NCBI RefSeq assembly: GCF_001949145.1
Contig: NW_019091642.1
Span: forward strand, 168,892 to 206,643
Length of the DNA stretch: 37,752 nt
Direction of reading: 5' to 3'
From: Acanthaster planci
Lineage: Eukaryota > Echinodermata > Asteroidea > Valvatida > Acanthasteridae
Shown here: piece by piece, positions 1 through 10,900 of the stretch
How positions within the stretch are numbered: position 1 is the stretch's first letter
Layout: every line of letters begins with the position of its first letter
The notes under the pieces: generated by a model
What the model was told of the DNA's origin: nothing
What the model saw: only the letters and a program-made list of their open reading frames with translations
The model's database searches: none
Translations under genes and position numbers: made by a program

Positions 1-713
1 GTGCAAAAAAAAACAGTTAAGGCAAGTCTGATCATGCTAGAAGATGGCAACCCAGCCTCTGCTCTGAGGTGGCAAGTAATCCTCTAATTCATCAAATTAC
101 CACAAACTCCTCAGCAAAAGAGTTTTTTTATTATTTGGGGGGTCAAAGCACTGAGCGGGAAACCGAAAAACGATTAAGTGTGGAAGGGGTCAATTCCCAG
201 GACTCCCCTATCGCAACACCATTAGTTCCTACTATATTATTTTCAGTCCCGCAATTATACAATTGCACCTACCGGTTGCTGTAGGGTTTCACGCTGGTGA
301 AGTACATCAGCACTTGGCTAAAGCAACTAGCGATTCACACCAACATGCAACTGTCCATCCGACAGAAAAGCAACTGGTAAACTGCTAGTGGATCACCACA
401 CCTCAGCACCGGAATCCCCCAGATACTACGCGCGCCCCTGTCGCTTTGCCAACGCTTGGTATATAATTAACTTGAGTCGAATCATCCTCTGTAGTGTTCA
501 GTGTACTCAAAAATTAATTGAATTTCTTAGGAATATCAATTTTTTCATGTAATATGAATATATTGTCTGGACAGGCTTAATTAAAACACGGTTGCCTCTT
601 TGTAAAAACCTTGATAAACGCTAGTCACAATAATTGTTTTCTAGTTTAGCTTTATGACAAGGATTAATCCTTATAGAAGTGGCAAAAGTGGATACTTCAA
701 CAAAAAAAAGTAC

Positions 714-838
714 TCGATAACCAACATTCGAACTAGAACAGGTGATATAAGTTATATTTAGACAATTTGGAGTTGTGTGACAACCAGCACCTGCTGGTTC
801 AGATTTAAAGTAACCAAAGGAACACTCAGCGACAACAA
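714..838 (-). other. Possible cysteine-rich exon (low confidence)
   Basis: Minus-strand stretch preceded by GTACCGTACAG and open in phase 1: VVAECSFGYFKSEPAGAGC, then HTTPNC and TYITC. Regular cysteine spacing with GYFK resembles small cysteine-rich extracellular modules. No convincing donor or partner exon was found, so it may be chance or a relic exon. Confidence 0.22.
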
Positions 839-1180
839 CTGTACGGTACAATAATCCTTTTTAAATGCAAAACATTTAAAGGTAGTAATGAGAAATATCG
901 CAGTTGTATTGTAAACCAACACAGGAAACTTTCGATATTCAGTTCGGGAATGTTTGTGTAAAGATGGAGGTTGATTGACGGGGTATCGTCAGAATCACAG
1001 GTCGTACTCGGCAGGTCCTCAAAGGTGTGTGAGGTGGTGTACCTCTGCAGGGAACTCCTTAACAATGATATGACATTATCACTCCACTTATGCTACTTTA
1101 ATTTATATATCTCAACCGTGTGTCATTGATATATTAAAAGAGGAAACAGGAAACCTGGATATGCAACAGAGAGGCAATCA

Positions 1181-1226
1181 AACCAACTCTTGCATATTTA
1201 CATAACAACCAACTCTTGCATATTTA
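1181..1226 (+). repeat. 20-bp direct repeat, two copies
   Basis: AACCAACTCTTGCATATTTA occurs at 1181-1200 and again at 1207-1226 with six bases between, a local duplication. Confidence 0.9.
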
Positions 1227-1731
1227 TGAAAAAAAGTATCATGTGCAGCTTAGAAAGCGCTACAAATTATCACGATTTTGCATTTTCTTCATCACTTAAC
1301 TCACCCAGTGCCAACTTCAGTTAATACCAAAAATTAAGTGGTCAAGCACACCTAGACATGCCAGACTCAGAGTATGAGGCAATGGTCAGAGTCTCATCAT
1401 TCTGCGGGATATCACAGAAAGCCTACATACTTGTATTTTCTAAGAAAGGCTCCAAAACGCAATAAAATGTATCAAAAAAGTTGTAGTTCACGTTGTCAAA
1501 AATACAGAGCGCCTATATTTTACGTCCATAATAAGCCATTTGCTAGTTAAATTCGAGTAAAATCTGGTACACTGAGATACCTGATTGCACATAAACGTAA
1601 CACTTTGAATTCCCCAAACTAACGACGTCATTGCTATTTCTCTTGATACCTGGCATGATATGGGGAAAGAGGGACCCCCTTAGGTGATGCGCAAGCTGTA
1701 TACCCTGAGGCTATTGTACTTACTGTACCCC

Positions 1732-1825
1732 CCTCAGAAATCTGAAAGGAATTCCAAAGATTCCATCAACACAAAAGAAGACACAATGTAGGGGTCCCCC
1801 TTTCCCACATATCTTGCATCATGTG
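1732..1825 (+). repeat. Dispersed repeat family, copy A
   Basis: Shares with copy B the order: C-run, GAATTCC, GATTCC, an A-rich AACACAAA stretch, a G/C-rich GGGG...CCCC segment, then CACATATCTTGCATCAT. Confidence 0.6.
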
Positions 1826-1921
1826 TTTCTCGTGATTCGATACCGTGCACGATGTGGGGTCGATAGGTACCCCCCACGTCTAATTCCTATACGCACTCTA
1901 GATTATTGTTACCTAACACAT

Positions 1922-2027
1922 CCCCCCCCCCGAAGTCTTTACAGAATTCCTGAGATTCCGATCAAATAATGACCAACACAAATGCGGGGCCGGGGATCTC
2001 TCCGCCCCATATCTCGCATCATATGCA
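1922..2027 (+). repeat. Dispersed repeat family, copy B
   Basis: C10 run, then GAATTCCTGAGATTCC, AATGACCAACACAAA, a GC-rich core and CCCCATATCTCGCATCAT. It sits about 190 bp from copy A in the same orientation. A partial inverted end (GCAAGATATGGGACGGAGA) follows at 2111-2129. Confidence 0.7.
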
Positions 2028-2260
2028 TGATTCGGGACAAGCTTTTGTATAGCGACCACCATCTCTGGAATGGACTATTCCTTCTGTGCCCTTATTACCC
2101 ATCATATCAAGCAAGATATGGGACGGAGACCACCCTCCCCCTTTGTGTCTAGAGAAAGTGAAGCCTAACTTGAATTATTCGCAAGCAAGCTCCAAACTCT
2201 GAAACAGCACTGCCTTAACCATGAGCATATTAAACCCCGGGGAATGGGTGTACATCTCTC

Positions 2261-2282
2261 TTTTTTTTTTTTTTTTTTTTTT
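2261..2282 (+). repeat. T22 homopolymer
   Basis: Uninterrupted run of 22 T. May be the A-tail of a minus-strand retroposon, but no body was recognised. Confidence 0.9.
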
Positions 2283-3630
2283 AGGTTTGGTCCTCTTTCT
2301 CACGATACTGACCACTGTTGTATTCAGTATCATTAAGAGTGTTAAAATTTTCCAATACTTTTTGCCTTGTGTTGGTAACATGAATCTACACATTGGCGCA
2401 ATTTTATGACATGTTTTAAATACCCTGTATCTGCTGGTCATTACATTCGTTCTATTACCAGTATAGTAGATCGATACATCAAAGCAACTAGCATTAATTT
2501 TAAACGTTGAGTAGTTTTGTCAAATAATACAGTATTGTGGTAGCAACCAAAACAAGGGCCAAGCCCCAATATGAAAATTTAAAGTTTGACTCAACTGTAT
2601 CAGCCTGGAACGGCTGCCAAAATTCCAAGAAACTAAGCACAGCGTAACATTACATACAGTAAAACTGAAATACCCAATAAACATTGGTTACAAAATGATA
2701 GAACGTCAATCAAGCTTCACTAATTGCTGACCTGTAGCGGTATGACTGGAGAAAAAAAAAAGAATGTCACACCTGCCAGTCATTCAGTCCTATGTCCTGA
2801 TGTAAACCTATCCCACACCAAAGTAAAGAATTCCTCTACCAACCCACTGTTGGGTGCGTTCGAGTAGCTTCCACGTGTAAACCAGGACATAAAATGGACC
2901 GTGTGTCAAACAAACGAGACCAAGATGAGATGAAACCTGAATCAGTTGAGACTACCCGACTGCACCGGTGAGTGTTTTAAATTCAACAAAGGAGAGAATC
3001 GTCAGGGTGCATATGCAAAGAGTCAGATCCTGACAGCTGGCCACATCCTCGCCTCCAGTTGCGTGATGAAGAGCCAGCAAAGGCATGCACTATATTTTCC
3101 CACCGGTGCATGGTAAACGACGTCTAAGACGCCCAAGGTCAAAATGCTTCCAATACATTCGGCGTTCAGTAGGGACAATAGAAATATGTACGGTGCTTGG
3201 GCCAAACGGCCTAGTTAATCTAACACAGGATAAACCTGTGTGGAGGAAGATTGCATTTTCAACTGTTGTACATCAAAAGGTACATTGTATAACAATACCA
3301 AAGACTTGCAAAACTCTTGCGTTTATTAATTTCGTTACTGCTGGAAATATTAAAATTTTACAGGTAGCTTTGGGGAAATCCCCTTTGTCACAGTGCTGTG
3401 AGAAGCAAACAAAATTCGTTATATTTGATCCGCTTAGACTGTTGTATTGCGAAGTATTGACACCATTGCAATCTAACTGAATTTAAACCCACATCGTGAC
3501 AAGGTTCCAGTCCACTGCCTCTACAAAAAAAAACTTGTCTCTGTTAATGAGGCGTTGGGGGATGCGTACAGAACTACTGCAAAACAGGATCCCGTCATAA
3601 AAACAGGGAACCATACCAGGGATGTCGGCC

Positions 3631-3636
3631 TTTATT
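3631..3636 (-). promoter_or_regulatory. Candidate polyadenylation signal of the GRL101-like gene
   Basis: AATAAA on the minus strand, about 97 nt beyond the TGA stop at 3735-3733. It is the first canonical hexamer downstream of the gene, giving a short 3' UTR. Cleavage would fall around 3600-3620. Not tested against transcripts. Confidence 0.55.
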
Positions 3637-3732
3637 GTTAGAGGAAGTACTGACGTTAAGCAATATATAATTTTAATCTCGCAGCGATAGTGTTGAAAAG
3701 GATTCTTCCATTATCTTCATATCGGTACGAAA

Positions 3733-4966
3733 TCATAAACGTGTGTTACTCTCGGGACAGGGATTTGCGCAGGCGCAAGTCCTCATGTCATCCTTGGGTC
3801 TCGAGCTTAGTTCGCTGAGCCGAGTAGTGTTTACGGAACTTTGGCTGCTTTTAGTTGAGTGACGGGCCGAGATCACGCTGAAGAGTGTATACAGGTATGG
3901 ATTGATCGATGAGTTGATGGGGAGGATGAAGACAACAGTCCAGGCGTACATGTGAGGCTGAATAGTAACGGCACCAGTCTGTGAAAGAAGACCCATGATG
4001 ATAACAGGCATCCAACAACAGAAATCAGTCCCCACGATGACAGCCATTCGGAGCGCCATGTTCATCTCTTCTCTATTGGATTGATGAAGATTCGAGCCTC
4101 GGATCCGTATGCCCTTCACTCGTTGATAGGATTGCCTGACCTTTATGAAGATGACAAGATAGCACAGGGCAACGATGAGGAAACACAGCAAATTAACTCC
4201 CAGAAAGAGAACGATGGAGTAGACCCAAGCCGGCCTGTGGTCCTGCGCGACAGGAATCCTGAAACTTTGACTACCTAAAGGGTTGCCGACGTCACCTTCC
4301 TCCAGCTTGTAGCTAGCAGGTTTAGTGATAAGAGGAAGACCAATACAGACATCCGACAGACCATAAACGTCTGACTTTACGTCTGAGCCAACTAAGATGG
4401 TAGGAAGGCTACTGAGAATGAACGCCCCAAACCAAATTATGACAGCAGCTACTCGAGCAGTTGGCTTGGCAAGTCGAATGCCCCCATGAGGGAAAACGAT
4501 ACATAAGAACCGATCTACACTGATGAGTGTTATGAAGAACACACTTGCTTCGCTGGATAAGACTGAAATGATGCCTGCAATCTTACACGCTACACTTGGC
4601 CTCCAATTTGAAGCAATTGTATAATACCATTCCCCGAAGGTTACATCTGCTGAGGCAATTATTACCATGTAGACCCCCATGAGAAAGTCAGACACGGCCA
4701 AGTTCAGGATGAGAAAATTGTGCACATACTTGGTACCCTGGCCGATGTTTGTCTTCACCGATGTCGAACACCGCCAAACAACTACTCCCAAATTACCGAC
4801 CAGGGCGCTCAGGCCAAGAAACCACATGGAGACACGAAGGAATGTGTTCTGCATTAGACTTCCACAGTTAAAGAGAGGCGATTGCTGTTCAGTGGTAAAA
4901 CAGTTAGCTGGGTCGAACGACTCCAGTTTGTTGAATTCGCAGCATATGTGATAGTCATCGAGATAT
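3733..4966 (-). CDS. GRL101-like exon 24: CC hinge, seven-transmembrane domain and cytoplasmic tail
   Basis: 1234 nt final exon beginning after TATACAG in phase 2, 411 codons including stop. Hinge [11 protein letters not shown] is the LGR CC motif. TM landmarks (full-protein numbering): N1342 in GNLGVV (1.50), D1377 in [10 protein letters not shown] (2.50), C1411 (3.25), DRF 1435-1437 in place of DRY, W1462 (4.50), ECL2 Cys1491, TDFCCWMP 1597-1604 in TM6, NPYLY 1639-1643 in TM7. TDFxCW and [13 protein letters not shown] are hallmarks of the glycoprotein-hormone/relaxin/GRL101 receptor group. ECL2 is long (about 50 residues). The tail is Ser/Thr-rich, has CACANPC (possible palmitoylation) and ends NTRL. 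Role: G-protein coupling at the plasma membrane; partner unknown. Confidence 0.97.
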
Positions 4967-7900
4967 CTGTATAGACGCACAAATTGAACACAAACGATCC
5001 ATTAATAAAAACAAGTGGTATAAAGTAGTAAGTTACAAGTGGTAAGTAGTATCGAATTTCCATAGTATTCAATGCAAAAAGTATCACAAGTCTTACAATG
5101 TGTGAAGCTTAGTAAGATCCTGGACAGCTTGAGGGTGAATGTCAATCGGCAAATCCTGCTCATCTAAGTAACTTCCGCGAATCAACACCCTAGAAAAAAG
5201 GAAGGTATTCATGCGGACATTGCAACCACTGTAGGTTTGAGCACTGATTGAAGATCTCATTTAAAAAGAAAACATGCAAACGGCAACTGATGCAACAGGG
5301 ACGAACTCACTTATTTACTGCAATACTATGACAATGAGCTTAACGCATTCTTATGTTTCGAAGAAAATGTGGAAATCATTTTAAAATTCGATTGACATAT
5401 CCATAAAGCTAATTACGGACGTAGCCACAGTGTCTCAAAATGCACGACTAACACGTGCTATAAGTTAAAATGAGAGTATAAAATGCCTGCCAAGGATTAC
5501 AAGCATGGGAGGAGATGTTGGAGCAAGTGTACTATTTGTATCCAGTAAAAGACCAAAAGAAACAATGGCGGTCGTATGAACACTCACAATAGGTTGTACT
5601 CACAATGTACGGAGCTCCTTTAGTCCACTGAATGCTGATTCTTCAATATTTGTCACCGGAACATTGGATATGACACTGCAATAGTAAGGAAAGCCCAATT
5701 TTATTTCATTTCATGCGATGTATCACATGCAAAATGTAGGTGACCTTTAAAGTGCAGTGGGGCAAAAGTTAAATAAAATCGAAGGACAAATCTGGGACGT
5801 TAATTTTTTCTGCTTTGATTTATTAATATTCTGGGGGCGTTGCCTATCCATTGTTCAGTTACACAGCGTCTGTTTTCAAAGGACACATCTGTAATTTCTC
5901 TAGGTTGAAAGAAAACGTGGTCATTGATATGCTCAAGCACTTACAGTCCTTGCAACATTTCCAGCTCTTTGAAGGCATCCTTTTGTAATGTAGTGAAGTT
6001 GTTCTGTGAAATATTCCTGACAATTAGAAGAACAAAGTCCAGTCAAAAACGGCGAGCAGGCAGCAAATGACATCCTACTGATGCACACATACGTATCGCA
6101 GTATGTTATAAACTAGTGTCAGACCGTATTAAAGGCTTCAAATTGAGTATGTCTCTGAAACTAATAATACACAAATTGAAATGCTTTGACATGTATCACA
6201 AACTGTATTCGGTAATTTAACTTAATCGTGCTTCAAATAAATTCGTAAACATGTTCACAGGCTCCCTGTTAAATAATGTTATCCAATAAATACTCTACGG
6301 ATGCCTAGTTTGATACAGGTAATTTGGTTTCTATCATTGAATGATACGATTTTCTAAACATCAGATAAACATAATAATTGTGTATTTTGCAGAAAATCTA
6401 ACCAGGGATACAAAAGTGATCAACATTTTGCACTTGAAACTTACAGCCAAAGAAGTTTCTCTAAACCATCAAATGACAGCGGTGGGATGTTTTGTATCTG
6501 ATTGTTCGTGAGGTACCTGTGATGACAAGAAATATTAATTGTCGAAAATTGATACGACTTAAGCAGCAGCTTTATGTATGTGGATCTCATGGGTATTGTT
6601 AGATGCTTTGTTGTCATTGTTTCATTGCTCATGTTGCAGTAGCAGTAACGACGTCCATTGTCACTGAATAATTTTGTTGCTTTTTGTTTACTTTGTTTCA
6701 CGGTTACAAGTTACAGAATCAATCCTTATTCATTTTGCACAGCAAAGAAAACCAAAAAAATAGTGCTCTCAGATATTTGCTGGGTCTTATGTAAAATACA
6801 TTAATATCCGATGACATGAGCTTAACAATGGAATATGAAAAGACTTAATCGTCACAACACATTACATCATATTTCTTCATCCGTTGTTACCTTGACGAAT
6901 GAGACCAGTGAAATAACACCAATGATAACGTGCTTTTTGTGTAAACAATGTTACTTTTCATATTTCACTACATTACACCATTAAAATTTATTATGATATT
7001 CTATGGCTCAAAGATGGAAATATGTGTATTTTATTACTCATTTCTTCGTTGCTTCTTTGAGGTTTCTTTAAGGTGCCTTCAATCATGAAATAGAAAAAAA
7101 ATTCCAAACTTACAATGCTTGAAGCTTAAAGAACCGTTTAAAATGGCCTGGTTCCAGGATGCTGACGGATCCTCTAGTTAGCTCCCTTGGATAAATATAC
7201 AAAACATATATTGGTGTAAATCTTGCGGTTCACCCAAGTATTCGACATTAAAAATAGCGTTGATAGAGCTCCACTTTCATCCAACTAATATCCTTTTATA
7301 TAACGGGTTAGCATCTCCCCAACGCAAAGAAAAACAACATCTTGAAAATATCCATTTTGTGGAAGAATAATAAGGATCCTACAGAGTCCTTGCCCGGGAA
7401 CAAAGAGGCCACTTATCAGTGGATTCAGCAATGAATACTTTCTCTACCCTTTGCCAAGAAAGTTCAGTCTGCCCCATAAAATAGTTGATTCCCTTCCTGT
7501 TTGATGATTTGCGGGTATTTCGTGATTTTCTTTTAGTTTGAGAAATTTCAATTTACTTTAGATTTAGCTTAATTTAATTAAGAGTGGGCAGCAATTTAAC
7601 CTCCTTTTAGAAATAGGATACACTTGTGGGTTCAAGTTATGTTCTCCTGGATATTATTTATATTGTTATTTGATAGTGAGAAAGTGTATTTATTTTTACA
7701 AAAGTCTAATGCACCTGTTTCCTGTGATGTAGAATTTTTTCCCAGAGCCTTGTTTCTGGAGGAAATTGGACATACTTTATATAGTACTTACAACACATCG
7801 GTAGTAGCTGCCATATTATCAAGAGTGTCTCTTGTCCATCCCGACTGACAACTGACATAGAGGGCGTCACCCTTGTAATAGCATCTACACTCACTTGGGC

Positions 7901-10900
7901 ATCGGTTCAAATCTGCAACAGATAACTGAAACATGACTCCGTTTCCAGCTTCACCCAAGACCAAAAGGTATTTTCAGGGTTCGTTTGGAACAAACATTTG
8001 TGCTAATTCATTCGAGGTCTATAGATTTAAGTCGCCTCTGTGATAGGGATATTGTTTACACTGAACGAAACTTTAACAGTACATGACGGGCAACTGGCTC
8101 TGTTGTGAAACTTACCACAGTTGATCTCGTCATCGCCTAGCAAGCAGTGGGCAGTGCCATCGCAAACCTCCTCCCACAAAATACACTCTCTGCTTCTACT
8201 GCACTGGAAAAACTCAGGACAGCTAACTGTGTCTTGTAAAATAATTTGACAGAAACGAAATGATTGGCTATTTTCGGAAACCATGAAACAGCAAATTTGG
8301 TTTGAACATCTTTGAGACGTTTGATTCATATAGTATATAAATTAACTCTGTTGGCTGTAAACAAAAATTAGTCATTTTGACTAATAAAAGTTATTCCAAA
8401 TCTGTGTCTTAACTGACCAATTTAAATTAGTCAGACAGGCCAGTGACTAACCTTTATTCGTCAAAGACAAGTCAAATATTAGTCAAATTTGACCAAGTTC
8501 AGTCACAGTTGACTATTATTAGTCCTATCTTGGTATAATAAGTCGTCTATACCCGATATACCTCTAGTAGTCATTTTTATCACAGAATGAATACTTTGTT
8601 TTCAGTGTTAGCTTACCTTTTCTCAATGCATGGAATTGTTCAAAATTCCATATCATTTTATGAAATGCTCAAACATTCAAAATTAGGGATATCTAATGTC
8701 TTTCACCTCACACTGCGGTTGCACGGCAACATTGACTGTATCCGTCCTGGATATACTTACAACATTGTTGTTCATCGAATCCGTAGGGACAGTCCTTGAA
8801 ACCATTACATACGGCATTGGGTGCAATACATAAGGTTGAATTCTCACACTGGAGGTCGAGTTCACCTGAACACTCACTCAGCGATACTGAATAAACCAAA
8901 CATATGTCTGAAATGTTGATTTTTGTTTCATTTATAATCAAGTGGTTTAGGTTAGTCGTAAAGACCAGGAAATGAAAGGGCAACATGCGAGGAACAGATC
9001 CAGAACCATTTGGGGGATTTGAGGGTGTTCCCCCTTAATGGCCTTGTTAGTTCTTAGTTTTTATTGCTCTTTCTTTCGGGGGCATGGCCCCCGTTAGCCC
9101 CTCCCCCACCAGATCGACCATTGTACATTCTCAACATTATTGCAAGATTCATACAAATTCCAAGGATTCCAAGGATGCTTCTCAGATTTTAGAAATTGTT
9201 GTTGGAGAATGAGGAAATGAAAAGACTCAATGATAAAGTTTCGACTATTCGTATCCTTTAATCAACCAGGAAATTTGAAATCAGATTTTGGGGTTTGGTT
9301 TGAGGATTTTGCTCTAAAGCCTCCAAGATATGAATTTGACGGAACACAGAATATATTGACATGCCCGAGGTACTTACACTTTTCAAATGCCACGACCTCC
9401 ATTTGGAATCCCTTCTTCGTAATGGACGCATCCGTTTTTAATGTGACATTGATTGCAGGAAGCACTGACAATACCGTTGTAATACTCGTTGTTCCGGTAA
9501 GACGCAATTTGATACCCGATTCGTGTGCAATATCTCCGAGCTCCAAGCCTGGCCCTGCTATCATTACGTAGTCATACGAATTTTCAGTCTCGAAATCCAA
9601 GATGCTGATGATAATGAATTGACTAGACGTTTGAAACTCCCAGTGGCACAACAGATCGTCGGGATATTCTTGAGGATAATTTGGAGATGTGAGAGTGTAT
9701 GGAAGGTCCTCCTCCAGGTAGATATTCCTCTCACCACAGACATCTGATACCGACGGTTTTCAGTGTAAAAACATCGAAAAATACAGCCAATTGTACGATT
9801 TTTTCAACATAAAGAAGGACAGCATTGATTATTTCTATTCTTCATACGATTGATTTCTCTTCTGTATCAATGAAAATAGCATTCTGAAACAGGTACCCGA
9901 GTAAGTATGAAAATTTTACCCCCTTACCAAGTCCACATAGGTACGATATCTCATAGCTACTAGCAGTTTCCATGACACACATCGTATCAGGTGCCCCGCA
10001 CCTTGTCTGACCATCCTGGCACATCGCTGAAATCAAAGAACACATAACAAATAACTCTGGTCATACAATTTCCAAAATACATGAAGTATGGACCTAGGGA
10101 GGTTTTCGTTTAACGGTAGTTGCAAGAGGAGAGCTAACCAGCAGGATCATAATTTTGTCATCAGTTTTTATAAAGTTATAATTTTTGTTAATTGCAGTCA
10201 CTGGTTGGAAAATAAAATTTAAAGGCACGTCTCACTCAGTGGACGTACGTGTAAGACATTACTTTCCTCACTGTTGACCGCACATATCGCGCATGATATA
10301 AAAAACAAAAACTATCAAGTACCTGAATCTGTGTATGCAATTCGAATGGAGAACCCTTTGTCAGTTGATAAACCACCTGAACGAAATTTTAGCCACAGAT
10401 GTCTGTCTCTTGAGGCCACCAAAGCTAAGGGCAGGCCTTGGTCCTTCAGATCAGGCCCGATTGTGGAATCCATGTTGGTCGCGTCAGTACCCCAGCCAAA
10501 ATTCAGTTCAGCCGACCCAAGCTGCAACGTCTCTATCGTCGCCAAGGCCTGCGTTCCTTCTGGTGCTATTACCGTCCAAGAGCACTCGACGTTCCTAGAG
10601 GGCGGCAGTGGGTAGGATGGAGAAGTCAGGTTGTAGAACTGTTCCGATTCAGCTGTTTGCTTTGAAAGGTCAATCAGGTATCGTCCACAAGGACCTGATG
10701 ACAAAACACGGGAACAAAGGGTGAATGTGTATATTGAGTTAGTTCCTTTGTCACAGTAAAGCAATTATACACTTGCTTTACTATTATGCACAAACATATA
10801 TTAATTATTAATTTAATACGAGGATGGACCTGCGCCGGGGTACGGCCACTCGAAAAAACTTAAGAGCCTTTTAAATCGAAAGAAAAAAGGGGCTTTAATC

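Larger units (their letters stand above)
1..3600. other. Intergenic region downstream of the GRL101-like gene
   Basis: No open frame here has recognisable domain content. Contains a 20-bp direct repeat, T22, C-runs and copies of a dispersed repeat, listed separately. The region around 3070-3480 is open on the plus strand for 131 codons but shows no family features. Confidence 0.6.

Noticed and set aside
2175-2441. ORFs on both strands spanning the T22 run
   Set aside because: Poly-Lys/poly-Phe produced by the homopolymer.
4081-4278. Plus-strand ORFs within the 7TM exon (also 4679-4951)
   Set aside because: Antisense shadows of a strongly conserved coding exon, with no features of their own.
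9230-9571. Plus-strand ORFs over CUB exons (also 10274-10665 and 15648-15893)
   Set aside because: Shadows of minus-strand CUB exons, which have matching splice sites and domain motifs.
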